A stretch of DNA of 64,000 nt from Sphingopyxis sp. (GCA_002733865.1 NVXM01000005.1:45330-109329); one strand, 5' to 3'. Counted from the stretch's first letter, positions 43,246 to 52,750 are shown. Program-made: numbers and translations. The notes: generated by a model not told the origin, from the sequence alone.

Positions 43246-43383
43246 ATGAAGGACTTTGACATCAATGATGAAACGGTTGTCGATCTTGGTCAGGCATCGG
43301 TCGAAACCAAGGGTGACGCCATCTTCGAAAGCGATGGCAGCGGCGGCAAGCTGGTGTATGCCACCGGTATCGCCGACGATTGA
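43246..43383 (+). CDS. lasso peptide precursor
   Basis: 45-residue precursor. The leader of 22 residues ends in Glu-Thr-Lys, with Thr at the required -2 position. The predicted 23-residue core begins GDAIFESD: Gly1 would be joined to the side chain of Asp8 (8-residue ring), and the tail and loop end in TGIADD. Core length, Asp8 and the TGIA ending resemble sphingopyxin-type lasso peptides as I recall them. GAAGGAG lies eight bases ahead of ATG 43246. The B gene starts on the codon overlapping its stop. The gene is easily missed because of its size. Confidence 0.88.
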   Translation: MKDFDINDETVVDLGQASVETKGDAIFESDGSGGKLVYATGIADD

Positions 43384-44054
43384 ACCAGACGGGGTGCGGG
43401 CCGGTGGTTCGTGCCCCGTTGCCAGCCGGCATTGCAATGTCCTTTTTAGAGAACTCCGATCTGGCTTGGTGCGAGATCAATGAAACGCTGGTCTTCCTCG
43501 ACATCTCGAAAGACCGGTATTTCCGCCTATCCAACGACCAAAATCGCAAGACGCTCAAAAGAATCGACCGTTCTGAATTTGGGCGCTGGCACCAGCCTGT
43601 GGCTTTGACAGGACTGTCTAAGTGGACGCCGCCCACTCGATCCTGCGCCGCCATCGGCTTCGGCTCTTTCCAGATGGCTGAAGTGGCGCGCGCCCTTTGG
43701 GTGCAGCGCCGGGTCGAATGGCGGCTTGCAAAGCAGCCCCTTGGCTCAGTGATTGACGACTTTTGCCGGGTCAGGGAAGCGCGCGCTGGTAACGTGCCTG
43801 TTGCCAGCACCATCGCTTCCTGCACCATCCGTGGCTTTGAACATGCTCGTCTCCTGCGGACAGCGGCCGAGCGCTGTCTGGCCCGTTCGATAGCACTTTC
43901 ACTATGTCTGACATCGCGCGGCGTTCGCACACATGTCGTTCTCGGGGTCAGGCTGGCACCTTTTGGAGCGCATTGTTGGGCGCAGGCCGGTGACGAGGTT
44001 TTGAACGACAGTGTCGAGGAGGTGCTTCGCTACAAACCGATCCTTTTCATATGA
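43380..44054 (+). CDS. lasso peptide B protein (RRE fused to leader peptidase)
   Basis: 224-residue maturation enzyme. The N-terminal PqqD-like RRE domain (about residues 20-95; WCEINETLVFLDISKDRYFRL) binds the precursor leader. The C-terminal transglutaminase-like protease has a probable triad Cys166 (ERCLARS), His198 (FGAHCWAQ) and Asp210 (VLNDS). It cuts the leader so that Gly1 is freed. Start is TTG 43380, overlapping the precursor stop; ATG 43437 (MSFLENSD) is a plausible alternative that keeps the whole RRE. Fused B proteins are the rule in proteobacterial clusters. Confidence 0.88.
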   Translation: MNQTGCGPVVRAPLPAGIAMSFLENSDLAWCEINETLVFLDISKDRYFRLSNDQNRKTLKRIDRSEFGRWHQPVALTGLSKWTPPTRSCAAIGFGSFQMAEVARALWVQRRVEWRLAKQPLGSVIDDFCRVREARAGNVPVASTIASCTIRGFEHARLLRTAAERCLARSIALSLCLTSRGVRTHVVLGVRLAPFGAHCWAQAGDEVLNDSVEEVLRYKPILFI

Positions 44055-45784
44055 AAGCGCTCCGCTTTGTTCTGGCCGTGCCGCTTCAAAAGCCTCAGCT
44101 TTTCCAGAAGATCGAAACTGCTGTCGAGCTTGATCAAGTTTGCGCTGGAGGCCCGCGACTTTGGACTAACGATGGCGTACCCATATTAGATCTGGGTGAT
44201 GCGGGGCATATAGTGGGCTTAGTGTTTTCGAAGACGTCGATAACCCCGCTTTGTTGCTTTCCGCCAGATGCGCCAGTGAAAGACGGACCTGCCGCGCTGG
44301 CAACTTGGCTGATGCGGGCATGTTGGGGCGGATATGTGGCATTTCTGTCAGATCGTGCGACAGGTCGAATTGAGGCTATCGTCGATCCGTCGGGCCTGTG
44401 TCCGGTATATCGTAGCAAAACCCTCACCCATATCATTTTAGCCTCCCATCCAGACCTTGTTAGAACAGCGAGCGGTGCGCCTCTGGTCGTGTCTTGGCAG
44501 GCCCTCCGTTCATATTTGATCCGGCCCGAACTACGGCAGATTTCAACCTGTCTTGTCGGTATCACTGAACTGCCACCAGGTGAATTGGTCCGAATTGACG
44601 AGCGATCTTTGCGAGGTGAGAGAATCTGGCGTCCGGACGATTTCATGCCCGGCAGAATTACAATGTCATTTGACGAAGCAGCCGAGGAACTCAGAGCCAT
44701 CGCCATTCCAGTAATCGGTGCGTGGGCGAAGATTCTCGGGCCGTTGGCGGTCGCAGCCTCGGGCGGCGTAGATTCCTCGTTCATATGCGCGGCGCTTAAA
44801 GCCGGTGACGAGAATTTCACCTGCGTTACCATTTCCACCGCCGATGCGAGCGGCGATGAACGCGCGTTCGTCCAGATGCTCGGCGAGCATCTTGGAATCC
44901 AGACGAAATCAGCGATTTACGACCCCAAGACGGTCGATCCGCAGCGCGGGGTGTCAGCTGGACTGGCGCGCCCGACCCGCAAAGCCTTTATGGCAGCACT
45001 CGATACCGCGCTTTTCCAGGCCGGTCGGAGCGTGGGGGCGAACGTCATCTTCGACGGCAATGGCGGTGACAATCTGTTCTGCTTCCTTCATTCCTCTGCG
45101 CCTGTTGTCGACCGGCTTCGGTGCGAGGGGTTAGTACGCGGCGTTTTTTTAACCTTCCTCGATATGTGCCGTGTGACCGGATGCGACATGCCGACAATGG
45201 CACGGGCGACGATGCGGCGGCTGAGTCGGCACGAATTTCCCAAGTGGCCCGCCGATAACAGTTTGCTGGCCGGCGTGCCGGAGGCGCTAGAGGGGTTCGA
45301 GCCACTTACACCCTGGTTTCAGACGGACGTTGGCCGACATGGCGGCAAGCGAGACCATCTGGCTCTTGTCATGAGAGCGCAACATCATGTGCATGGGCTC
45401 ACGACCTGTGGGCTACCCCGCTTCTCTCCGTTAATGAGCCAGCCGTTGATCGAATTTTGCCTTAGAATTCCGACGTGGATGTGGCCCGAGGGCGGCATCA
45501 ACCGGGCACTCGCGAGGTCGGCCTTCGTTGCCGAACTGCCGCGCGGAATCCTCAAGCGCACATCGAAATCTGGACCCGACAGTTTCATTCGGCGAAGCTT
45601 CGACCAACATCGGCCCACTATCCGTAATCTCCTTATGGACGGGCTGCTCGCGCAGCACGAAGTCATCGACCGCTCTGCAGTGGATGACGCGCTGAACACC
45701 GACGTCATCTCGGGCGGCGATATCGTTTACCGCCTGCTAGATCTAGTTGAAGCCGAAAGCTGGGCGCGGTCATGGCGAAATTGA
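44051..45784 (+). CDS. lasso cyclase (asparagine-synthetase-like C protein)
   Basis: 577-residue ATP-dependent macrolactam synthetase. The N-terminal region is glutamine-amidotransferase-like but lacks the initial catalytic Cys. The C-terminal domain has the PP-loop SGGVDSS (residues 237-243) and FDGNGGDNLFCF. It adenylates the Asp8 side chain and closes the ring on Gly1 in the threaded fold. ATG overlaps the B stop by four bases. Its 3' end overlaps the opposing isopeptidase gene by 15 bases. Confidence 0.9.
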   Translation: MKALRFVLAVPLQKPQLFQKIETAVELDQVCAGGPRLWTNDGVPILDLGDAGHIVGLVFSKTSITPLCCFPPDAPVKDGPAALATWLMRACWGGYVAFLSDRATGRIEAIVDPSGLCPVYRSKTLTHIILASHPDLVRTASGAPLVVSWQALRSYLIRPELRQISTCLVGITELPPGELVRIDERSLRGERIWRPDDFMPGRITMSFDEAAEELRAIAIPVIGAWAKILGPLAVAASGGVDSSFICAALKAGDENFTCVTISTADASGDERAFVQMLGEHLGIQTKSAIYDPKTVDPQRGVSAGLARPTRKAFMAALDTALFQAGRSVGANVIFDGNGGDNLFCFLHSSAPVVDRLRCEGLVRGVFLTFLDMCRVTGCDMPTMARATMRRLSRHEFPKWPADNSLLAGVPEALEGFEPLTPWFQTDVGRHGGKRDHLALVMRAQHHVHGLTTCGLPRFSPLMSQPLIEFCLRIPTWMWPEGGINRALARSAFVAELPRGILKRTSKSGPDSFIRRSFDQHRPTIRNLLMDGLLAQHEVIDRSAVDDALNTDVISGGDIVYRLLDLVEAESWARSWRN

Positions 45785-47911
45785 TGCGCCATTATCGCAT
45801 CGCAGATCTTCTGCCGTGGGCGCATCTTTCATCGCCATCCACCGGGCATATTGATCCGCCTTTGCCGGATCGCAGTTGATACGCTGCATGAGCCAGAACT
45901 GGAACCATTCTGTCGATCGCTCATATGTGGCGCGCCGGTGCGCAGGCTGATATTTAACATGCGGTTCGCCTTCCAGCACATAAAGCTCTATCGCCTTGCC
46001 GCGATGTTTGTACAATTCGACCACATCGAGACCCCCTTCATATTCGCTGTCAGGAGACTGTATGAGGATGGGAACATTGATCCGGTCGACGTTGAGCATA
46101 AGCGATAATTGCCTCCAATGATCTTCGACTCTGGGCTCGAAAAATCGGTAACCGATCTCGCGGCCATATTGCGTGAAGGTCGGGCCGGCGGCGATCGGAA
46201 ATGCCCACATATCCTCGCAGCAGGTACCGAGAGCGGCCACTTTGAATAACGAAGAGTTGATCAGTGCCCATTGGGTTGTTGCCGTTCCGTCGCTGAAACC
46301 CGTAATTCCCATTCTGGTGCTGTCTATCGTGCCGGTATCGACTGCCTGTTCGACTGCCATCTCCAGCGAGGAATGAACATTGCGCCGGTCGATCCAGTCG
46401 GCGCGGTTCGCCTTGCCTAACTCGAGTTCGGTTTTACCAGCCATTGCCGACGGCACGAATTCGGGCCGGGCAAAGCTCAAAACGGCAAATCCCTTGGCCG
46501 CTAATAACTGAATCGGAAACTCGTTGCCCGTGCTACCGCGCAAGAAACCCTGACTTTGATATTGGACCACCACGAGCGGATGTTTCGCGCCTACTTTGTG
46601 GAGGGGAGGCATCACCAGATCTGCGTAGCTTTCGACGCCGTAGCTATTGCGAAACTTGAATCGCTGCGCCCTGCCCAAAGTGATCCGTCCAAAGGCCGGA
46701 TTGGGGTCATGGATCAGCCGATCGCGACCCGTGTCGGGATCGATGGCAACCAGCCGTCGTGGGCGGAGCGCGCCTTCGCGCGCGCAGATCAACTCCTTTC
46801 CGACCAGTTTGCAGCCGACCAATGCGTCATCTGTGATCATGATCCGGCGCGGCGCGGCGGCGCCGAGTTTCCAGCGCAGAAGCGCCGTCTGGCTTCCGCC
46901 CCACCCCGTCTTCTGGATGGCATAAAGACTGCTACCGTCAACCGACCACCATAATTGCTTCGTCCCGCTACAGCGCTCTTCACACTTCAAAATTCGTCCG
47001 TCGGCTTGTTTTACTGTCAGCCCTGTAGGGCTGAGCAGTTCGCCTGGGCGGACCGGCTCGCGCCAGGCAACAACATCGCCGGCACCCTTGGCAAAGCCCC
47101 TAACATTTTGTGGAGCGCCTTCTGGCCGTTCAGGCCTGAGCCTGGCAATTTCGGCGGGTGTCGATTGTCTCGTCTTACCTGTCACAAGCTCAACCGTATT
47201 ATATGCATATGTGACCGGTTCGATCGGGATGGGATAGTCGGCTTTGTCAGGTGCAAACCGCTCGTCGAACAGAAAACCGCTCCGGGCTTCCCGCGCTATG
47301 GCTTCGGCCTGCACTCTTATTCCCGGACGTGTCGCCACCACCAGCGCCTCGCCGCTTTCGGCCCAAGCAAAATCGTCAACGTTGTCAGGCAGGTCGGTTG
47401 CACGCGACGCAGGCATATCGCCTACGCTATGCACCAGCCACACCTGTGATGTATTGCCTTCTTGCTTCAGAAATCCGATGCGGCGGCCGTCAGGCGACCA
47501 GCGAGGGGTGATCACCTTTGCCGAGCCCGCCATGATCGATACGAATTTGCGCAATTCGAAATCATTCCTGATCAAGGCTCCACCCCTGTCAAGTTCCCGC
47601 GGCGCGTTGCCACCGGCGATGGGCATCACCATCAACTGCTGGCAATACTGATTTTCCGCTGCATTTGCGCGGCGAACAACGAACGCAATCTGCTTGCCGT
47701 CCGGCGAGATTCCGAACGGACTTGGTGACTCATAGGGGTCAGATCGACCGATATCGGCAAGACCAACCAGATCGCTCGATGTTATAAGCCGGGGCGCTTC
47801 GGAGTGCTCCTCCAGACCATTGAAACTAATACAGGGGTCGGCATGCGTCTGCGGCAGACCCGCGGTCGGTACGATGGTCTTGGCGACGAGCGCTGCAAAC
47901 AGTAAACTCAT
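45770..47911 (-). CDS. lasso peptide isopeptidase (S9 family)
   Basis: Serine peptidase of the prolyl-oligopeptidase fold, 713 residues. An N-terminal signal-like segment (LLFAALVAKTIVPTAGLPQ) suggests export. A beta-propeller (ISPDGKQIAFVV, RWSPDGRRIGFL) precedes the hydrolase domain, with nucleophile GFSDG (Ser540), acidic SPDSEYEGG and His651 (GEPHVK). In astexin-type clusters such enzymes open the ring isopeptide bond of the cognate lasso peptide. ATG shares one base with the TonB receptor stop (TAATG), so uptake and hydrolysis are translationally linked. Confidence 0.88.
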   Translation of the reverse strand: MSLLFAALVAKTIVPTAGLPQTHADPCISFNGLEEHSEAPRLITSSDLVGLADIGRSDPYESPSPFGISPDGKQIAFVVRRANAAENQYCQQLMVMPIAGGNAPRELDRGGALIRNDFELRKFVSIMAGSAKVITPRWSPDGRRIGFLKQEGNTSQVWLVHSVGDMPASRATDLPDNVDDFAWAESGEALVVATRPGIRVQAEAIAREARSGFLFDERFAPDKADYPIPIEPVTYAYNTVELVTGKTRQSTPAEIARLRPERPEGAPQNVRGFAKGAGDVVAWREPVRPGELLSPTGLTVKQADGRILKCEERCSGTKQLWWSVDGSSLYAIQKTGWGGSQTALLRWKLGAAAPRRIMITDDALVGCKLVGKELICAREGALRPRRLVAIDPDTGRDRLIHDPNPAFGRITLGRAQRFKFRNSYGVESYADLVMPPLHKVGAKHPLVVVQYQSQGFLRGSTGNEFPIQLLAAKGFAVLSFARPEFVPSAMAGKTELELGKANRADWIDRRNVHSSLEMAVEQAVDTGTIDSTRMGITGFSDGTATTQWALINSSLFKVAALGTCCEDMWAFPIAAGPTFTQYGREIGYRFFEPRVEDHWRQLSLMLNVDRINVPILIQSPDSEYEGGLDVVELYKHRGKAIELYVLEGEPHVKYQPAHRRATYERSTEWFQFWLMQRINCDPAKADQYARWMAMKDAPTAEDLRCDNGASISP

Positions 47912-50277
47912 TACCAGTGCCGCCGGATTCCGACAGCAACAAAGCGACCGATGGAAGAAAAGTTGGTGGAATCATATGGCGTGTCGGTAGGCCCTGTTGT
48001 CTGGATAACCTCAGGCTTTTGGTTGAACAGGTTGTTGATCGTCAAGGATACCGAAAGACCTGCATCCCTGCCGCTGCCCGCGATTATATCGTAGCTTGCT
48101 CCGACATCAACGGTTGCACTTGGATCGATCCGGCGCTCGATCGCAAATCTCTGATCCTTCAGAGCTCCGGTGAAATTGAGCGCCGATGTCAGCATCAACC
48201 TATCTGTCCGGTAATTGGCGGCTGCCCGTAGCCGGAATTTCGGAGGATTGAAGACGGTCCCGGAGAGTTGTACAACCGGAAGCTCATCGGTCAGAAGCTG
48301 ACTGCTTTCGAGCCAGCTCGCATCAAGGTCGAGACCAAGTCTGCCACCCCCGAGATTGCCATTCCAGGAAAGCCGTGCATCGATTCCCTTTATGGTCTGG
48401 GCAGCGACATTGATGTTGCGATTGTCAATAAAAGCTATGACTTCTGCAGGGTCATAGGCGCGCCCAGAGAAGTTCTGGAGACCGATCTGCGCCCCTGCGA
48501 TTAGCGCCGCAAGCTCGGATGCAGTGGGAGAGAAGTCGATGAGCGTAGCGAAACCGGGGTTCCGGAATGCCGCCGCGATCGAACCGGCGATCGGCCGAAC
48601 CACGCGGTCGCGGTATCGGATATCATAGTAAGTCGCGGAAACGATCAGACCCTCAAGAAACTCTGGCCGCAGTTCGAAACCTCCCGTCCAGCTGGTTGCG
48701 TGCTCTGGTTCAACATCCGGGTTGCCGCCGGCGGTATAGAAAACGGCACTCGTACTGGAACCGGCTGCGAACGCAGCCCCGGGCAGGAGTATTGCTTCGT
48801 AGGGAATATATTGCTGGTAAAGGGTGGGAGCCTTGAACGAGCGTGCCCAGCTCGCCCGCAATGTGAGCTCCGAGATTGGCGCATAGATCAGCCCCAGACG
48901 CGGTGTCGCAAGACGGTCTAGCCCTGGATAATCTTCATAACGCAGGGCGGCTGATACGCTGAGCCTGTCGATACCACGAACATTAAGGTCGGATGAGACG
49001 AACGGAAAGTAGAGTTCGCCATATGCATAGCGACTCCGCCGCGCGACATCGAAAGCATCCGACGGCGTTCCGTTCACAAATTGTGTATAGCCAAGGCTGT
49101 TATTCCGGAACCCGCCGCCAATCGCCAGCCGAGCGTTTCCTCCCGCAAGCGCAAAAAGCGGCCCCTCGGCTCCGGCCTCAAACGCTGTAACGCCGTTACA
49201 ATAGCAGCCATTCGCTACCCTCGCCGTTCCCGCAGCTGGCGTTGTTGTCGTCGAATAATACGTCCGGTCGCGACCGAAGACACCCAGCAACTTTGCCTGC
49301 CAGTCAGAACCCAGATCGATCTCGATCGATGGCGCTATTGTGTAGGTCTCGGCCTCGGGCTCGATCAGGAACTGGGTAGTGGGGCTTCTGCTTTCGGTTC
49401 GCGACTTGCGTCGCGCATATAGCGCATCGACTTTCGCCACTACATTGTCGCTCAACCTCTGGTGGGCAGCAAAGGTTACGGCATGACGGTTTAAGGACGG
49501 GTAGAGAGTGGCATTGGGATCGAGCGACGTAGCATAAGAACGTTGTCTGGCTCTGATCTCGGAATTGCGCGCAAAGTCATAGGCAATGAGAAAGCCGCCG
49601 CCATTCCAGGTCTTGCCACCGACAATGTCGGCCTGCTGACGGAAATTGCCTCCATCGCTGCTCGCACCGATCTGCGCTGAGGTCGCAACGCCATCGAAAT
49701 CGCTTCGCAGGATGACGTTGACGACACCAGCAACCGCATCGGACCCGTAAAGCGCCGACGCGCCGTCAGGCACGACTTCGATGCGATCGAGCGCAGCTAG
49801 CGGGACAGCGGAGATGTCCACACCGCCAAAGGCGGAATCGTAAGGCAGACGGTGGCCGTTAAGCAGGGTAAGCGTCGCATCCGGTCCAAGTCCGCGCAGA
49901 TTCGCATGTGAACCCGAATTAATGTTGTTGTTGATGAGACCGCCACCGCTGCCGACGCCAGGATTTTGACCTCCGCTGAAATTCTGTGGCAGAGAGCGAA
50001 TAGCCTCGCCAAGATCGACCTGCCCGGCTGCGATTATGGCTTCTTGGTCAAGTGTGATGATATCGCCTGCAACGGCCGCGCCTCGGATCCGTGAGCCCGT
50101 TACAACAATGCTACCATGTTGATCCGGCGCTGCATCGCCATCGGCGCCTAACGGATCCACCGTCCCTTCCTGTGTATCTGGTTTGTCTGTTACTGCATCC
50201 TGGGCAGCGACTGCTTGCGTTGCTAGGGTAAGCGCTGTTCCGGCCAACAAGGCCGAAAATATATGTCTCTGCTGCAT
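47911..50277 (-). CDS. TonB-dependent receptor, probable lasso peptide importer
   Basis: 788 residues from ATG 50277 (GGGAGA ahead). A signal peptide (LLAGTALTLATQAVAAQ), an acidic linker, TonB-box-like SIVVTGSRIRG, plug and beta-barrel with C-terminal VAVGIRRHW (terminal Trp) are visible. No N-terminal STN signalling domain is present although a FecI-type sigma gene lies upstream. Position between that sigma factor and the isopeptidase indicates import of the lasso peptide, as proposed for astexin-type clusters. Confidence 0.88.
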   Translation of the reverse strand: MQQRHIFSALLAGTALTLATQAVAAQDAVTDKPDTQEGTVDPLGADGDAAPDQHGSIVVTGSRIRGAAVAGDIITLDQEAIIAAGQVDLGEAIRSLPQNFSGGQNPGVGSGGGLINNNINSGSHANLRGLGPDATLTLLNGHRLPYDSAFGGVDISAVPLAALDRIEVVPDGASALYGSDAVAGVVNVILRSDFDGVATSAQIGASSDGGNFRQQADIVGGKTWNGGGFLIAYDFARNSEIRARQRSYATSLDPNATLYPSLNRHAVTFAAHQRLSDNVVAKVDALYARRKSRTESRSPTTQFLIEPEAETYTIAPSIEIDLGSDWQAKLLGVFGRDRTYYSTTTTPAAGTARVANGCYCNGVTAFEAGAEGPLFALAGGNARLAIGGGFRNNSLGYTQFVNGTPSDAFDVARRSRYAYGELYFPFVSSDLNVRGIDRLSVSAALRYEDYPGLDRLATPRLGLIYAPISELTLRASWARSFKAPTLYQQYIPYEAILLPGAAFAAGSSTSAVFYTAGGNPDVEPEHATSWTGGFELRPEFLEGLIVSATYYDIRYRDRVVRPIAGSIAAAFRNPGFATLIDFSPTASELAALIAGAQIGLQNFSGRAYDPAEVIAFIDNRNINVAAQTIKGIDARLSWNGNLGGGRLGLDLDASWLESSQLLTDELPVVQLSGTVFNPPKFRLRAAANYRTDRLMLTSALNFTGALKDQRFAIERRIDPSATVDVGASYDIIAGSGRDAGLSVSLTINNLFNQKPEVIQTTGPTDTPYDSTNFSSIGRFVAVGIRRHW

Positions 50278-50385
50278 CAATATCTCCCTGATCGTTAACG
50301 GCCACGATTTTATTTTTTGGCCATGCAGGGATAGACGCAGAGATTGCAGGCGCCCTTAGTTACAGATGCTACTATTTTTAATCGC

Positions 50386-50967
50386 CTAGATCGTGTCGAT
50401 GAGCGTGTTGCGGAGATGCGACAACGCTTTCATCATATGATATTCGACGGCAGACATCGAGATATCGAGAGCGCGCCGAATATCGCGATACGTCATCTCG
50501 TCGAAACGGTTCATGACGAATATCGTGCGCGTCCTTTCGGGCAGCTGCGCCAACGCACGTTCAAGGCATAATATCAGATCGCTGGCCTCAAGCTCATGTT
50601 CTTGTTCGGCGGCGCAGTGCGTGTCGCGCGCCTCATTCAGTGGCAAAGTCACCACTCTGCACTGCTGCCGCCGCGCGGCATCGATCAGCAAATTCCGAGC
50701 GATGCACAAAAGGAAGCCGCGGGGATTAACGAGGCTGGACAGTTGCGGACTGGTGGCCGCGCGCAGAAACACCTCCTGCGCTATATCACATGCCAGCTCG
50801 GGTTCGACCCGGCCCCTGAGAAAACGAATCAACCCGTCGCGCTCATGGCGGAAAATTGTCTCCAGTGTCTGGCGCGCAGCATCATCGGGGCGATCTGACC
50901 GGCCCCGGTTACCCCGCTTAGGGATCGCCTCAAGTGTCCGACTTTCTCGAACATATGTCGTTTGCAT
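50386..50967 (-). CDS. ECF sigma factor (FecI-like)
   Basis: 193 residues. Sigma region 2 (FRHERDGLIRFLRGR, DIAQEVFLRA) and region 4 (LPERTRTIFVMNRFDEMTYRDIRRALDISMSAVEYH) are complete. It is 108 bases upstream of the TonB receptor on the same strand and probably drives that operon. A FecR anti-sigma gene, expected next to FecI-type factors, is not present in the window, so its control is unclear. Confidence 0.88.
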   Translation of the reverse strand: MQTTYVRESRTLEAIPKRGNRGRSDRPDDAARQTLETIFRHERDGLIRFLRGRVEPELACDIAQEVFLRAATSPQLSSLVNPRGFLLCIARNLLIDAARRQQCRVVTLPLNEARDTHCAAEQEHELEASDLILCLERALAQLPERTRTIFVMNRFDEMTYRDIRRALDISMSAVEYHMMKALSHLRNTLIDTI

Positions 50968-51293
50968 GGAACCATCGCACTGGCGAGATCAATCGCCCCC
51001 GCAGCAGATGCAGGGAGTAAAGATTACCAACGCTATGCCGCCGTTCAGGCTTCTGGCGAAGCCCTTATTCGGTTCGGCCCCCGGTCCATTATCGGACCAG
51101 CGTGAATGATGGATGGCGGATTTTGTCCGCGCAGCCTTAGCCAATTTTCGGACTGCGTGCTATTTTCTAACAAAATAGAAGGTACAGCGCAACTATTGCG
51201 TTCACTGTTCAAGCAACCCATGAGTGTCGCCTATTCATTTGCCGCAATACAAATGTGACATCGGTTATCGAGGAACGATGAGACCTGGTAAGA
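50968..51293. other. non-coding region upstream of the ECF sigma gene
   Basis: 326 bases between gntR (3' end) and the sigma gene start. GCGGA and TCCGC (about 51115-51130) form a short stem that could end the quorum-sensing operon. The promoter of the sigma gene must be here. Nothing else is recognised. Confidence 0.35.
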
Positions 51294-51884
51294 TCATTGT
51301 ATGAGGTCAATGAGCGCCGAAATTTTCGCGCGTCGCCGCTGATGATATGTGTGCAATATTCTTGCTAAGCCGGCATCTTGCTTTGTCAAAAGCTGCTCCA
51401 ACTCCTTAATCTCTTGCAGCGCATCGGGAAATACCAGCGGATCTTTCATTCGCACGGCATGCATCCGCTCATTCAGCGAACGTACGGTTTCAACGATAAT
51501 GATATTTCCGGAAAGCGAAGCGATGAGGTCAAAGAACGCGTTTACCCGGTCCGCATAGCTGTTGTTTTCAGACTTAAATTCGACATCGCTCCATTCTTCG
51601 GACCGTGCAACAAGCGCTAATTCGAGCAGCGCGGCATTGACTGCGAGTATATCCCGAAGTGATTTTTCGCTAAGGCGCGGAACGCGGTAGCCCTCTCCCG
51701 GTTTCATATCGACCAGCCGCTCACCGACCAGCCGGTTCAGACAGTCCCTGACGGGTGTCATGCTGACCCCAAGCTCATCCGCCAAACGCAATGCTTCGAG
51801 CTTTTCACCCGGCGGCCAAACTCCTTCCATCAGCATTTGCTTTAGTTTTGTGCATGTGGGTTCAAGAACATGCGCGGGACTCAT
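51294..51884 (-). CDS. GntR-family regulator (FCD type)
   Basis: 196 residues. The winged helix-turn-helix (LKQMLMEGVWPPGEKLEALRLADELGVSMTPVRDCLNRLVGERLV) is followed by an FCD-like helical domain with scattered His and Asp. Its ATG overlaps the phyH stop by four bases, so it is the last gene of the luxI-phyH-gntR operon. It likely responds to a small carboxylate; the target may be its own operon. Confidence 0.85.
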   Translation of the reverse strand: MSPAHVLEPTCTKLKQMLMEGVWPPGEKLEALRLADELGVSMTPVRDCLNRLVGERLVDMKPGEGYRVPRLSEKSLRDILAVNAALLELALVARSEEWSDVEFKSENNSYADRVNAFFDLIASLSGNIIIVETVRSLNERMHAVRMKDPLVFPDALQEIKELEQLLTKQDAGLARILHTYHQRRRAKISALIDLIQ

Positions 51885-52750
51885 GGCGTAAGGCGTTTAC
51901 CGTCTGCAAATTCGCGGACGGCAGTTTGCTGGTCCGGTCTCAGCGCGTCCGTGGCGCGCGGAAAGGCTGGCACAGTGCCATGCAAGAGTATCGACGGGCA
52001 CTGCCCTTCGTAATTGCCGAGATTTGGTCGGTGCTGCGTATATCCTGCAAGTTCGGCAAGCTCAGGTTCAAAATTCTTTGCGATATGCGGCGGGTAGGCA
52101 AGCCATAGATTTTCGTACGGCTTCAACCAGCCCAGACTGTACCCGATCACGACGGCGCGCCTGACATCATCCGACCGGTTCGCGCCGGCGCCATGGATCG
52201 TAGAGCCAAGAAAGCAGATCGCCGACCCCGGCCAGCATTCTGCGACAATCGGTTCTGGGAGTTGTTCGAGAGATTCCACGCTTTGTTTGTGCGTCCCGGG
52301 GTAGAGTCTGGTTGCGCCGTTCACTTTGGTAAAGCGGCTGAGTGGCCACATGACGTTCAGCAGATATTGCTGGCCGCCTTTGTCGCCCGGCCACATATCC
52401 TGATCGCAATGCGGGAATTGCTCAATTTCACCGGGGTGGATCTCGATGGCCTGCGCAACATTAAGCTGGATGCGCTCACAGGCCGGTTTCAATATCATTT
52501 CCGCAATCGCCATGACTGTCGGCTCGCAAACCAGATCTGCAGCAGATCTGGATCGCCGCAGGAGGCTTCCAAAACGCTTGGTGCGATATCCGTAAAAATC
52601 ACCCTGCCCGAATGGCGTCTGCTGAAAATCGCTCTCGAGATCGGCCTCCAGATCCCCGAGGATCGACTTGGGAAGCAGATCGGGAATTATGCAATATCCA
52701 ACGGACGCGAGTTGATCCAGCCATTGATCGGTTTCTATAGCATAGGTCAT
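51881..52750 (-). CDS. phytanoyl-CoA dioxygenase (PhyH) family oxygenase
   Basis: 289-residue Fe(II)/2-oxoglutarate oxygenase. The iron site is HxD in FPHCDQDMW and the distal His in GSTIHGAGANRS, followed by DDVRRAVV with a 2-oxoglutarate-binding Arg. Overlaps luxI (ATGA) and gntR. PhyH genes beside luxI are a recurring sphingomonad arrangement; the enzyme may modify the signal or a related acyl chain, which is not shown by sequence. Confidence 0.87.
   Translation of the reverse strand: MTYAIETDQWLDQLASVGYCIIPDLLPKSILGDLEADLESDFQQTPFGQGDFYGYRTKRFGSLLRRSRSAADLVCEPTVMAIAEMILKPACERIQLNVAQAIEIHPGEIEQFPHCDQDMWPGDKGGQQYLLNVMWPLSRFTKVNGATRLYPGTHKQSVESLEQLPEPIVAECWPGSAICFLGSTIHGAGANRSDDVRRAVVIGYSLGWLKPYENLWLAYPPHIAKNFEPELAELAGYTQHRPNLGNYEGQCPSILLHGTVPAFPRATDALRPDQQTAVREFADGKRLTP

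Noticed and set aside
46955-47651. Several plus-strand frames opposite the isopeptidase
   Set aside because: Arise from GC-rich codon bias of the S9 peptidase; none has a domain.
51791-52108. 105-codon plus-strand frame across the gntR-phyH junction
   Set aside because: Shadow frame; both minus-strand genes have intact family motifs.
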